The translations under genes were made by a program, and so were the position numbers. DNA of 64,000 bases, taken from Ditylenchus dipsaci (Eukaryota > Nematoda > Chromadorea > Rhabditida > Anguinidae). The notes beneath the pieces were generated by a model, which made no database searches, was not told the origin of the DNA, and saw nothing but the letters and a program-made list of their open reading frames with translations. The stretch spans positions 1-64,000 of the forward strand of contig SADC01001146.1 in the NCBI GenBank assembly GCA_004194705.1, read 5' to 3'. Positions 42,345 through 53,116 of the stretch are shown here, in pieces (position 1 is the first letter of the stretch; each line of letters opens with the position of its first letter).

Positions 42345-43140
42345 TTTTGTCGGGCGGCGGTAAATTCGTCTCCAGGTAAATTCGTCCCCAAAACCGCCAA
42401 TTCAAAAAATTATTGATAGTGCTAAAATGCCGTTTTGTATGGTATTTCTTGAGCTTAAAGGAGCATGATCGTGCCCGATGAGGAGAAAAGGCGCGAACCA
42501 GCAGTTCTTTTCTTTCTCGAAAATTTTTTACATTCGTTCTCGTCTAGATTTTTTAAGTTTTCTGTCTAGTTTTTAAAAGCAGTATAAGGTCATCTATATC
42601 AGATTTGGCACAGAACGAGTGAAAAATGGGAGGATTCGAAAAATTTTGAAAAAAACTGCTGGTTCGCGCCTTAACGCACGGGCATGCCCCTTTAAATGAA
42701 AACCAGTTTTGGTAAAATCAATTATTGTCCAATACTCAAAAAATACTCGACAAAACGGCATTTCACCACTATCAAACCATCTTCAGCATGCCTGAATTAG
42801 TCCAGAAAATATGTTTTGGAACATGGAAAACGTAAAAAAATTTTTGCTCCAAGTTGACGACCACTTGGTTTGGTTGGTTCAGACGAAAAAATTCAAATTC
42901 CTGCGAAATTTGTAGAGGTTCAATTCACCGCCGCCCGTAACATGGTGATCTTCCCACCCACATTCGGCTTTACTAAGACTATATGGTTCTTTAACAAGAA
43001 AAAATTGTGTTTCCTACTGATCGGATTCGAACCTGTTCGAAATTTTTGAATTGGCGGTTTTGGGGACGAATTTACCTGGGACGAATTTACCTGGGGACGA
43101 ATTTACCGGGGACAAATTTACCTAGAGCCATTTTTGTCAA
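42345..43140. mobile_element. element with GGACGAATTTACCTGG arms, two nested MITEs
   Basis: Left arm GGCGGTAAATTCGTCTCCAG and ATTCGTCCCCAAAACCGCC (about 42356-42405); the right arm is the inverse (about 43045-43130) with four words of GACGAATTTACC. Nested inside are a TTAA MITE (42459-42691) and a CCACTTGG element (about 42700-42900). Confidence 0.8.
42459..42691. mobile_element. TTAA-flanked MITE, AGGAGCATGATCG ends
   Basis: AGGAGCATGATCGTGCCC and GGGCATGCCCCT beside TTAA on both sides; GCGCGAACCAGCAG / CTGCTGGTTCGCGCC inner pair. Confidence 0.85.
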
Positions 43141-43145
43141 TGGTA

Positions 43146-43229
43146 CAGTCCACTCTCGATACAGTGTAGCTCGCGGGGATCAGGAAAATATACACTATAT
43201 CGAGGGTACACTGTATCGAGAGTTGACTG
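43146..43229. mobile_element. 84-bp pogo-like MITE
   Basis: CAGTCCACTCTCGATACAGT and the inverted ACTGTATCGAGAGTTGACTG between TA sites; the smallest member seen, essentially two termini and a loop. Confidence 0.9.
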
Positions 43230-43335
43230 TATTTAAAAATGAAAAACTATTTTGAATTTTCATTAAAAACAGAACGCCAACCCCGATTTGGTCATTTGAC
43301 GTGTGTGACACGCCGTGCGACGGCTATGGTCCAAT

Positions 43336-44450
43336 AAGGGGCATACCAGCGCGTTACACTGCAAATCAAGGCGGGTATTAGCAATTTTTCAAAAATCGTC
43401 CTTGTTTTTGCTTGTTTCATGTTAAATCTGTTTTTATGACCTCACCCTACTTATAAAAAGTAGGGTGGAAAACTTTTATCGGGTGCACTACGTTTCACCG
43501 TCACTGTTTTCACCGTTCACTATTTTCACCGTCACTATTTTCACCGTTCACTATTTTCACCGTCGCCTATTTTCACCGTCACTATTTTCACCGTCACTAT
43601 TTTCACCGTCACCTAAATTCACCGTCAGCATTTTAGGACCACTTTATAGGTCTAAATTTTTCGAAATTTTTAAAATTTTTGGTACCAAATTGTAGCCCTG
43701 AATGTCAGCTACATTTTGGTACTACAATTTTTAAAAAAAACGAAAAATTTTAGTTCTAAACTATAGAAGACGCTCACCCTGCGTTCTACCGTGATGAAAA
43801 AGTGTGAGATTGAACGCCTTCTAAAGTTTAGTTCTAATTTTTTTTTATTTTTTTCAGAATTTGTAGTACCAAAATGTAGCTGACATTCAGGGCTACAATT
43901 TAGTACCAAGACTGTTTAAATTTTAGAAAAATTTAGATCTAAAAAGCGGTCCTAAAGTGCTGACGGTGAATTTAGTGAACGGTGAAAATAGTGACGGTGA
44001 AAATAGTGACGGTGAAAATAGGCGACGGTGAAAATAGGTGACGGTGAAAATAGTGACGGTGAAAATAGTGAACGGTGAAAACAGTGACGGTGAAAACAGT
44101 GACGGTGAAACGTAGTGCACCCCTTTTATCGGGTTAGGTAGAACGCTATAAAAAAGGGAGCTTCGATTCCGCATGCGTGCACTTTATTTTTTTTTGGCTT
44201 GCTTGACCAGTTGTAGGAGTGATTTGGATCGCTGATTCCGAATCTGGCGTCAAAAAAGTCTAATTACCCCTAAAACTGGTAAAACAAGCCGAATTAAATA
44301 GCGTGCCATCACGTGGTATCGAACCTGCAACACCATTTTTGGCCAAAATGCACCAACGCTCACGCACTGCGCCTCCGAGGCCACTTTTTACACACCTAAA
44401 TGGCTTCCCTCCCCCCTTTCCTTTAATTGCAGTGTAACGCACTAGTATTT
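43336..44450. repeat. nested cluster: MITE half, TTTTCACCGTCAC element, SINE piece
   Basis: AGGGGCATACCAGCGCGTTACACTG at 43337 finds its partner CAGTGTAACGC at about 44430. Inside, 43485-44127 is a palindrome of about 640 bp: arms of eight TATTTTCACCGTCAC words, then AGGACC and ATGTCAGCTACATTTTGG blocks in inverse order. A tRNA-derived SINE piece (minus, A box GGCGCAGTGCGTGAGCG, B box AGGTTCGATACC) lies at 44300-44385. Confidence 0.75.
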
Positions 44451-44462
44451 CTCTTCAAGGAG

Positions 44463-44628
44463 ATCCTGCTTAACGAAAGCCTGCTCAGAGAAAAAGTTAT
44501 ATAGAAAGAGAATAAAATTACTTGATTGGTTTCAAATGTGGATTTCGGTTAGTATAATTTTGCTTGTGCAACCTATCAAGTAATTTTATTCTCTTTCTAT
44601 ATCACTTTTTCTCTACGCAGGTTTTCGT
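44463..44628. mobile_element. 166-bp palindromic MITE
   Basis: AACGAAAGCCTGCTCAGAG and the inverted CTCTACGCAGGTTTTCGTT, with 50-bp arms including AGAAAGAGAATAAAATTACT. Confidence 0.85.
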
Positions 44629-44631
44629 TAA

Positions 44632-44866
44632 AGGGGCATGGTCACCTGTTTTTGAATTGCCCCCGCCAATTCAAATTTTTTTTTCCGAATCATTGAACTT
44701 GTGTACAGATTTTTCCGCTTGGTTTCTAAGAAAACAAGGCCTAGATTTAAATTTTAGGTATAGTCTTGTTAGAAACCAAGCTGAAAAAATCCGTGCAGAA
44801 GTTCAATGATTCGGGAAAATTTTTTTAATTGGCGGGGACAAAATTTGTAACAGGTGACCATGCCCT
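44632..44866. mobile_element. TTAA-flanked MITE, AGGGGCATGGTCACC ends
   Basis: AGGGGCATGGTCACCTG and CAGGTGACCATGCCCT beside TTAA on both sides; CCCCCGCCAATTC / AATTGGCGGGG inner pair. About 190 bp upstream of the TFAM-like start. Confidence 0.9.
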
Positions 44867-45056
44867 TTAAGCAGATTCACGCCTAGCCGGCGAAATCATC
44901 GTGTCGACATCTTTGCATTCTTCTCTTCTAATGTAAAAGTGGCGACTAACTGCATCGCTTATCTAAGATATGATTTATTTGACCTCTTATCATCTTGAGC
45001 CTTTTCTATTGATATTTGCTCGTGATTTTCTTCTCCAACTTAAATTTGCAATTTAG

Positions 45057-46224
45057 ATGTCGCTTATTCGCAATTTCATTGTTTCGTGTCGTATTGGACA
45101 GCAATTTCGGTAATGTATACCTGGGGTTTTGTGGACTAAATTATAATATTTTTCAATTTTCAGTCAGCTCTCAAGCACTGTGGGTGTGAGCAATGACAAG
45201 TTGCCGAGTCGTCTTCCGCCTGGCTATCGTCCCATCAACGCTTATGCCCTGTATTGTCAGGAATTTCTGAAGGAAAGAAAGGAGGACTCTGTTTTGCTTG
45301 CTATGTCCGCTGCTGCCAAACAGTGGAAGACCATGGATGAGAAGACTAAAGCGGTAAGGTTGCGGTTATCCTTTACAAAGTATTTCTTCTTTGGTAGGGC
45401 TATGAGAAAAAGTCGAAGGAAATTGCTGAAGAGCGCAAGGCTGCTTTGAAAATCTTCCGCCAAAGGAGAAGGTACTGTTTTTTATGAATGTCTGGTGAAT
45501 TTCATTACAATATCAAAATGTTGGTAAGGAGGACCTCCAGCAGATGCAGTTAAAGTTCTTGGACAGACGAGTGCGAATGAAGCGACGTGCGACTCTCAGA
45601 GAGGTCAGTTTCGTTTTTGTTATTTTCGTGGTGTATTCTTCAAATTAGCCTCATTTAGCGAGCCGAAGAGTCTGGTCGTCCGAAAGCTCCGATGAGTGCT
45701 TATGCCATTTATATTAAAGAGTTCTACGAGCAGCAAGACGAGATGCCTTCAGATCTTCCAAAAAGTCAGAAGCTAATGTCTGAGGCAGCTGAGAGTGGAA
45801 GTCTCTGCCTGCCGAAGACAAAAAGGTACGTTTCTATCTCTGAGTATAAAGCATCTTGGATTCATTAATCTTCCAGAAGTATGAGAAGCAGGCGGAGCCG
45901 GCTAGGAAGGAGTACGAAAAGGCTATGGAGTTGTGGAAGGCAAACAAGAGAAGTCCATGCGAAAGAAATGGAGGCTCGCCAATCGCAGCGTGAAAAGAAA
46001 AGCTCTTGAGAGAGAAGAAAAGCTTGCTCGGAGAAAGAGAAGTTGGCAGTGAGGAACTTCAGGACGTCTGTAAAGGCAATGCAGAGAAAAAGGTGCCGAA
46101 GGCGCCGAAGGTGGTGCAGCCTGCCAGCAAAGAGTCCCCAGCTACCAAGGTGAAAAAAACAACTGCCAAGGATGCTGAAGCTACAACCAAGAAATCTAAG
46201 GAGCCCAAGCCTAAGAAAATCTGA
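45057..46224 (+). CDS. TFAM: TFAM-like mitochondrial transcription factor A
   Basis: Exon 1 (45057-45109) starts MSLIRNFIVSCRIGQQF, a basic amphipathic mitochondrial presequence with an RQLSS cleavage-type motif after splicing to exon 2 (45164-45353). HMG box A follows: GYRPINAYALYCQEFLK...AAKQWKTMDEKTKAGYEKK. A basic linker helix, EDLQQMQLKFLDRRVRMKRR, matches the TFAM linker, then box B: GRPKAPMSAYAIYIKEFYEQ...LPAEDKKKYEKQAEPARKEY. A lysine/alanine-rich tail ends in EPKPKKI and TGA at 46224. TFAM packs and bends mtDNA and starts its transcription. Introns are 44-60 nt. The frame slips near 45470, 45655, 45805 and 45950, most likely sequence indels. Other HMG proteins lack the presequence plus linker, so TFAM is preferred. 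Confidence 0.8.
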
Positions 46225-46471
46225 AATCCGTTTTGCGGCTATTCGTTGACTCTGTTCATTCGTTCATTTGACTCCATTGTATTAAAATTTATTCATTTGT
46301 AAGTGTCGTTCTTTTTTTTTTGTCTTTTTTGTATTGGCCAGCATGAGCACTGCGGCTGTTGTGTTTGATGTAGTGTATTTCGTCTAACCTCTTGTGGGCC
46401 TATCCTCCTACGCTTATTTAAGTCTCACATATGTTTTGGAAGATCCTGACTTTTATTTTTGACTTTTTTTT

Positions 46472-47339
46472 GGCCATTGCGTCCCCGACAACGGTTGTCC
46501 CCCACCAATTCAAAATTTTTTCTAAATCATTGAAATTCTGTACGAATTTTTCAGCTTGATTTCTAACAAAACTATACCTAAATTAAATCGGACAATACTT
46601 TTTTCTCCGCCTAATTTACTTCTTTTCCGCCTAATTTACTCTTTTTTCCGCCTAATTTTGATTCTAGACACGAAATCAACCATTTTAAATTTTTTTTGTG
46701 TGTGAATTCACTGGTGGGCAAAGACCAGATGGCTGGAGACCCACTCCGGAATGGCCAAAAGGCCAAAATTATTGGTTTTTTTGGGGATTTACCAAAGGGG
46801 GAGTAAACTTTTTGAGAAAAATCATTGAGCGGATCAGATTTCGGGTCCGATCGGCTTAATCGCCCACAACTCCACCCTGAACCACTCGAAACACCATAAA
46901 CCTGGAATTCTGAGCGATTAAGCCGATCGGACCCGAAATCTGATCCGCTCAATCGATTTTTCTCAAAAAGTTTACTCCCCTTCAGTAAACCCCTAAAAAA
47001 CCAATAATTTTGGCCATTCCGGAGTGGGTCTCCAGCCATCTGGTCTTTGCCCACCCCTGAATTTCACACAAAAATCTTTTTAAAATGGTTGATTTCGTGT
47101 CGAGAATCAAAATTAGGCGGAAAAAAGAGTAAATTAGGCGGAAAAGAAGTAAATTAGGCGGAGAAAAAAGTGTTTTAGGCGGAAAAAGAAGTAAATTAGG
47201 CGGAGAAAAAAGTATTGTCCATTAAATTCTAGACCTTGCTTTGTTAGAAACCAAGTTGAAAAAATCAGTACAGAAGTTGAATGATTAAGCACGAAAATTT
47301 GAATTGGCGGGGGACAGTTCAAACAGGGGCAATGGCCCT
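46472..47339. mobile_element. GGCCATTGC MITE with nested TTAGGCGGAAAA element
   Basis: Outer: TGGCCATTGCGTCCCCG at the left, GGGGCAATGGCCCTT next to TTAA at the right. Inner (about 46592-47215): arms of three TTTCCGCCTAATTTAC / GTAAATTAGGCGG words. The centre has the GGTTTACTGAAGGGG / GATCGGCTTAATCG inverted blocks also found in the arms of the 9.6-15.5 kb composite. Confidence 0.85.
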
Positions 47340-47344
47340 TTAAA

Positions 47345-47945
47345 AGCCGATTTGACATACGGCCTAGATTGAGTGTGTGTCAAATGAGCATTCTACTCTT
47401 AGTGTACTGGGGTTCGAGAAAGCAAGCCTCGGAGCTACACATGAAACATTCACTGCAAAAGGATTTGTGAAAGTCCTTTATAAATTAAATTAAATTTAAA
47501 TTTTTTGGCTTATGCAACCACATTTGGGCCAATTTCGGATTATGCGCAATCTTTTTGATAAAATTTGCTAATTTTTTCTTTAAGTGCTCACGTCTTATAT
47601 ATCAATGTGTAGCCACGATTTCTATAATGAAATTATCATATACTTGGATGTGAACTTCAATAAAGCATTCAAAATATCCTTTTCCATGCTATCCCGTAGT
47701 TCAGAGAGCTTGGGCTAGCAGGTATATGACCTTATCCGTAGCATTATTGCCATAAAAATTATGCCCACAACAAAAGAAGGATGAGAAAATTAAAAGACAC
47801 GACAATAAGACATTAGAAAAACACTGAGGTGGAGTCAAGGAAGAGAATTTGATCCTAACCGGGATGAAGAAGGATGTTTTCTACCCTATTTGATCTTAGC
47901 ATATCCTGCTAGGATCCACATCCCAAAATATCTTAATTAGGATCC
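47345..47945. other. intergenic, nothing recognised
   Basis: AT-rich; no arms or coding signature. GGATCCACATCC / AATTAGGATCC words at the right end recall 5.1 kb. Confidence 0.35.
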
Positions 47946-47946
47946 T

Positions 47947-48066
47947 TAAAGGGGCATGCCCGTGCCCGACACGGAGAAAAGGCGGAGACCAGCACTTTTT
48001 TCTTTCTCGATCAAGTTTCACATGCGTTCTCATCCAGATTTCTAAAATTTTATGCCTAGTTCTTAA
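47947..48066. repeat. truncated AGGGGCATGCCCGTGC MITE (left half)
   Basis: TTAA then AGGGGCATGCCCGTGC and GGCGGAGACCAGCAC as in the family; no right half follows. A matching orphan right end (ACGCACGGGCATGG) is at about 48990, about 1 kb away, so later insertions may have split one copy. Confidence 0.65.
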
Positions 48067-48244
48067 GGGGGGGGGGAACTTTATATACGCAGCGCCTTTT
48101 GTCGAAAGTTCTAGTCCCTCTAAGGGTGTTTTAATTTACTTTTTCACTTTTACTTTCAGTTCCAGGATACTACCGAAAAGTACTGGTATAGTCCTATTGA
48201 GGATTTCACCGAATCGGATTTTTTATATTTTAGCCCTAACTTTA

Positions 48245-48500
48245 TACCAACTTTTGGCGCTACTATAGAATAAACCCCCTCCCCCCAAAATCCGACCTTT
48301 TAAAAATGCTGTAACTACCCTTGCAAACAACAAGTTTAGGCTTAGCCCTTAGGCTTGGGGTAGGCCAGCGTACGGAAGTTGTGACTAATGAAGAGTTTGC
48401 GCACATTTTCCGGGGTCTGGGACATAAATTTGGGTACTTTTTACTTAAGTTTTAAAAGGTCGGATTTTGGGGGGGGGGTATTCTATAGTAGGGTTCAACT
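48245..48500. mobile_element. element with CTACTATAGAATA ends
   Basis: CTACTATAGAATAAACCCCC and the inverted GGGGTATTCTATAGTAG. The body shares GGTCGGATTTTGGGGGG, GCTTAGCCCTTAGGCTTGGG and GTACGGAAGTTGTGAC with an inverted copy at 53117-53350. Confidence 0.8.
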
Positions 48501-48539
48501 TTTCATCTGTATGACAACTCAAATGAAAGCCCAGAAGCT

Positions 48540-48755
48540 TGGCTACATTTGACAAGCAGTCCACATACTCCCGCGCAACACGTTGCGCGCAACACAATTT
48601 GACGCAACAAAAATTAGTGTTGCGCGCAACAGAGTTGAGCAACACTAGTAGCGCAACACGTTTTTGACTGTTGCGCGCGACATATTTTTTAAACTGCTCA
48701 ACAAAGTAGCGCAACACGCAATTTTGTTGCGCGCAACAGCGAGTAGCGCAACAAC
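48540..48755. repeat. TGTTGCGCGCAACA palindromic word array
   Basis: About ten copies of GTTGCGCGCAAC or its halves (AGCAACAC, GCGCAACACG). Each word is itself palindromic, so the block can fold in many ways. Confidence 0.8.
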
Positions 48756-48759
48756 AAAC

Positions 48760-49160
48760 CAATAGCCGTTAACTTCGATTTTGAGTTACAAATAATTTTT
48801 ATATGACCATTTAACCTCAAGTTGGGTAAGCAAATAGGCATGTGAGCACCCAAGTAACCTATATGATACTCCAACAATAAGTTGAAAACAGGTATTGCTC
48901 TTTACTAACAGTTCGTGGCACCTACTTTGCATAAAGAAACTTCAACAATTAGGCAAAAAATTTTTGAATTGGCGGGGAAAATCAAGAACGCACGGGCATG
49001 GTATTTTAATTTGTCATAAATCATGCATTTTAAATTTGAGTATTTGTGAGAAAAAAAATTCTGGAAATCAATATCCATAACTAAATTTTTCAAGTTCTAA
49101 AATCTGAACGAGTTCAGAAAGGTTGGTGGCCTAAAAAGGTTGAAAAAAAGCGCCCCGCTC
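48760..49160. other. intergenic, orphan MITE end
   Basis: Only the orphan GAATTGGCGGGG...GCACGGGCATGG MITE end near 48965-49000. Confidence 0.4.
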
Positions 49161-49189
49161 CATTGAGCGCGCTCGCTCTAATAAGCGAT

Positions 49190-49800
49190 TTACGATAACT
49201 CAAAAATTTCTTGATAAACCGTGATTTCACCACTGTCAAACCATCTTCAGCATGCTCGAATTAGTGCAGAAAATTTGTTTTAAACCCTGAAAACAAAAAA
49301 AAATTGATCCAAGTGGACGACCACTTGGTTTTGTGGTACTCAGGTAGTTGTAACCAGGTTGGCAAACTCAGGTAGCGTAGTAGTACCCGGGTAGTAATAT
49401 TTTTGTAATGTGAAGAAATTTGAAAATTCATAATGTTTTTTCATGATCCAACCTCAGTTCTACTAGTTAATCCATGCACCAACTCAACCAAGTGGTCGTC
49501 CACTTGGATCGAATTTTTTTTTTACGTTTTCATGTTCCAAAACCAGTTTTCTGGACTAACTCGAGCACGCTGAAGATGGTTTGATAGTGGTAAAATAGGT
49601 TTTGTATGGTATTTTTTGAGCATTGGACAACGATTGATTTTACTAAAACTTGATTCTGCCAAAACTTAAAAAATACCCTACAAAACGGCATTTTACCACT
49701 ATCAAACCATCTTCAGCATGCCCGAATCAGTCTAGAAAACAAGTTTTGAAACATGAAAAACGTGAAAAAAAATTTGATCCAGGTGGACGACTATTTGGTT
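49190..49800. repeat. GGACGACCACTTGGTTT family, two copies
   Basis: CAAGTGGACGACCACTTGG marks the ends at about 49310 and 49490, and a near match at 49785. The interior has the inverted pair GCATGCYCGAATYAGT / ACTAACTCGAGCACGC and CCATCTTCAGC / GAAGATGGTTTGA. Other copies: 20.2-20.58, 42.7-42.9, 56.57-56.87 and 62.28-62.56 kb. About 49335-49405 has AGGTAG words. Confidence 0.75.
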
Positions 49801-50164
49801 TGGTCATTCTGAATGGAGTTTTGAGCGATTCCATTTTTTTGTTGCCTACATTTTTCTCTATTTCTATTTTTGTTGCCTACCTCATACAGAAACTCTGCTT
49901 TGTATAAGTTTCTCTATCCAAAGTAAATTTAGAGTTATTTTTCCGGACACCAGGTGTGGTACCGCCCGGTGTCCTTTTTATAAACCCTACAGGCTGGTAC
50001 CTGGGTGTACACCTTGGTCAGTCGAATTGAATAACAAATGATCCGTTCATACGTACAATTGTCTGCCAAATCAGCTTTCCAATTCAAAAATACCAATTTT
50101 GCTACCCGAATCCCGAAATCTTGGGTGGGTACCACCTGGTCTGGCGAATAGCTTCAAATATAAA

Positions 50165-50539
50165 ATTGGCTAGGGGAAACTTGCCAAAACGAAATTTTCC
50201 AAACGTATGTTTTGCCAAAACGAAATTTGCCAAAACGAAATTTGCCAAATCGAAATGCGCCAAAACGAAATTTGCCAAAACGAATTTTCCCAAAACGAAT
50301 TTTGCCATATCGAAATTTGCCAAACGTAGGTTTTGCCTAAAACGAAATTTGCCTACCGTTGAATGGCTACAACGTATATATTTTCATTTAAATTCATTTG
50401 AATTTCGTTTTCGGCAAAACCTGCGTTTGGCCGATTTCGATTTGGCAAATTTCGTTTCGGCAAATTTCGTTTTGCCGAATTTCGTTTCGCCAAATTTCAT
50501 TTTGGCAAATTTCGTTTTTGGCAAGTTTCCCCTAGCCAT
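50165..50539. mobile_element. GGCTAGGGGAAACTTGCC element with AAATTTCG words
   Basis: GGCTAGGGGAAACTTGCC and the inverted GGCAAGTTTCCCCTAGCC. Arms of about eight CAAAACGAAATTTGC words. Same ends as the nested element at 19890-20933 but a short centre (about 50 bp). The flanks ATAAAATT and ATAAATT may be a target duplication with one base missing. Confidence 0.9.
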
Positions 50540-50544
50540 AAATT

Positions 50545-50840
50545 CATTCAAATAAAAAACAAACCATGCTGCCGTATCTAAAATCGTGTGGGTAATACGG
50601 TTTAAAAAAACCAAAATCCTGATTTCAGGCTTGCTTTTGATTTTTAAGCCATAAAAGCATCCATTTTTAAAGAGCCGCTGTGAGAATTGCCATAGTTATG
50701 GGCATTGTACTCTAGCGAGGAGGCCCGGTTTCGCGATCATCGTGCTCAGGAGGTCTGAAAACTCCCAGGTAGTCAAACGTTACAGTCGGGAATTCTCGTA
50801 AAAAGCTATTTTTCCGCGCTATCAATTGGTATATAAAAAT
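50545..50840. other. intergenic, nothing recognised
   Basis: Short stretch between two elements. Confidence 0.35.
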
Positions 50841-51138
50841 TTGTAAAGGCCTAATCATACTCCGAGCAGTCAGACTTCGCAGTCACCAATTAAAGCCAAA
50901 ACTTCGCAGTCACGAAAAAAGCAGTTTTTTGACTGCGCAGTCAAATTTTGACTGCGCACTTTTTCTTGGTGACTGCGCAGTCTGACTGCGCAGTCAACAT
51001 GACCCCGCCAGTCACCATCATTATTGTGTTTTGAATTTTGGAGTTGCACAATTTAACTGTGAATAACGACTGTTATTTTGATTCCACTTAATTGCTCTCA
51101 CATAGAGTGTACTTTTCAATAGTTCAGAAAAATGCCTG

Positions 51139-52381
51139 TTGCGGAACATGAAGCTATTGCAAGATGGTTGGCTTACGGCTTCTCAAACGTCGATCTTATA
51201 TACGACCAGCACATTACACAGCAGCTCGAAACAGGACATCCTTTGCAATCTCTGGAGATACTATAACAGCCCTGATGAGCGAGATCTTGTGCGGTTTTTG
51301 CGAATTACAAAGCCTAAGTTCGACCAGTTGTACACCAAGGTATATTATTTTATGGTTCTAGCTTCAAAACTTTTTGATCTCAATCTGTTTAGCTTCAAGA
51401 TCAATTAGATGCACACTGCCCTACTCATTTGCGACCAATTAACGGGATCATTCGTTTGGCCATATTTTTGAGGTGCAAATCAGTATCGTTTAAGTAAGTT
51501 TGTTCAAAAAATAGATTCTAGGTTCATCGCTACTGCCCGACTTACTCAGCTGTCGCTATTCTGTTTGCAATTGGAGATTCAACTGTTGTGTCTATCTGCC
51601 GGGAAGTCGCATCGGCCATAGTTATAAGCATGGAGTCAAAATACTTGCCAACACCATCTCGAGAGATGTGGATACGCAACTCTGAGCTGTACGGGAGACT
51701 CAGAAATTTTAAAAATGCTATTTGGTTCTATTGACGGAAGCATATAGCCATCAGTCGGCCGGATAATTCAGGGTCCATCTTTTACAACTATAAGGTCAGT
51801 AATTAAAATCAGCAGAAATTTGTGTTGATAGACATTTTAGAAGTTCTATTCGATTGTGCTGCTAGCAATCGCTGATGCAGAGTCAAGATTTATCGCTGTA
51901 GATATTGGTGCTGCGGGAAGGAATAGTGATGCAACGCGAGGGATCCTGATCTTGACCGTCTGCTGGGAATACTGGAGAGCAAACGTGAGATGAGTCCAAC
52001 GGCTATGGAAGTGAACGAAGTGCTACACAATGCAATGGAAGCCGGAGGGACTGCATTAATGATGAAGTGCAAAGGTAAGCTTTTTGGATATTACTTGATA
52101 TGAATAAAATGCCGTAATTCAGCGGCTATTCGAACTACAATTGATCAATGTGAGAAACTTATCCTTGTTGAAATGGAGAAGCCGCCTGCCATGTCAAAGA
52201 AACAGGGTCTAGAAAAGTGAGTTATTTGACACCTCCTAATTTGATAATGATCAAATTGTCTTACAGACAAAAGTTTCCGGATGATCCACAGTCTAAAATG
52301 AAATCTCCTGTGATGAATACCCAGAAGCCATTCCACGATATGAACGACGAAGAATTTGAAGAGTACATGAGGGAACTTTGA
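51139..52381 (+). CDS. Harbinger-like transposase N-terminal/DDE part joined to an unknown C terminus
   Basis: Several exons read DERDLVRFLRITKPKFDQLY (helical N domain), ATARLTQLSVAILFAIGDST and SICREVASAI, then after a one-base gap FGSIDGKHIAISRPDNSGS and KFYSIVLLAIADAESRFIAV followed by DIGAAGRNSDA. These match PIF/Harbinger nuclease motifs including the first two Asp. The expected C-terminal part with the catalytic Glu is not seen. Instead, after a frame change near 51945, the sequence reads DPDLDRLLGILESKREMS, AMEVNEVLHNAMEAGGTALM and, over two more exons, FHDMNDEEFEEYMREL and TGA at 52381, which I do not recognise as transposase. The missing base at about 51743 (GGAAGCAT where GGAAAGCAT is expected) is a homopolymer slip. 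Confidence 0.65.
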
Positions 52382-52507
52382 GAATTTGTCTTGTTTAAAT
52401 AAGTTTATTTGCATCCTCATAGTTGGTGTCTCTTGTTGGTTCTATGTTTGGTAAAGCAATAAAAATTTTAAGAGATTTATGATGACTGCGGATTTGAGAG
52501 ATGACGG

Positions 52508-52597
52508 TAAAGTCCACTCCCGATTTCACGCCACCCTCGGGACCGAATTTTTGTGGCGTAAAAGCGATAGTTGCGTAAAATCGAGAGTCGATTATAA
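52508..52597. mobile_element. diverged pogo-like MITE inside the Harbinger element
   Basis: AAGTCCACTCCCGATTTCAC and the inverted AAAATCGAGAGTCGATT near TA; about 90 bp, between the stop codon and the right arm. Confidence 0.6.
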
Positions 52598-53116
52598 AAA
52601 AGATTGAATATAAGAGGGTAAGATGATACATACAAACCCCACATTTCAAAATTTTAATGACTGCGCAGTCAAAATTCAATGACTGCGCAGTCAGCTTTAC
52701 TGCGCAGTCACGGTTTTACTGCGCAGTCAGTGACTGCGCAGTCATCGAAAAATTTTGAGTTGACTGCGCAGTCACTGACTGCGCAGTCATGACTGCTCGG
52801 AGTATGATTAGGCCTTAAAAAGTTAGGGTTTTCAAGAAAGTTTTCAGGTATTTCACAGAAAGTGAATATTCTCCAATAGTTCAATCTGTATAATTTTAAA
52901 CTGTTGATTTTTGGCTTTGAGCCAAGACTTTTGGCATAATCTTGGCATGAAACTTGGCTGAGATATGCATACTTGATGGTAAAGTTCAAGAGCAGGCCAG
53001 CACAAGCACATTAGGATACCGCACAAAAAAAAATTAACAGCTTCAAATGGATATTAAGATGAATTGTTAACCAAGTGCTAAATCAGAGCTAACATTTCTC
53101 AATAGAAATAAAGACG

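Larger units (their letters stand above)
50847..52815. mobile_element. PIF/Harbinger element with TGACTGCGCAGTCA arms and TAA duplications
   Basis: AGGCCTAATCATACTCCGAG at 50847 and the inverted CTCGGAGTATGATTAGGCCT ending 52815; TAA directly outside both (50844-50846, 52816-52818), the usual Harbinger TWA target. The arms at about 50875-50998 and 52660-52795 hold repeated GACTGCGCAGTCA words. A Harbinger-type transposase lies between. Confidence 0.9.
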
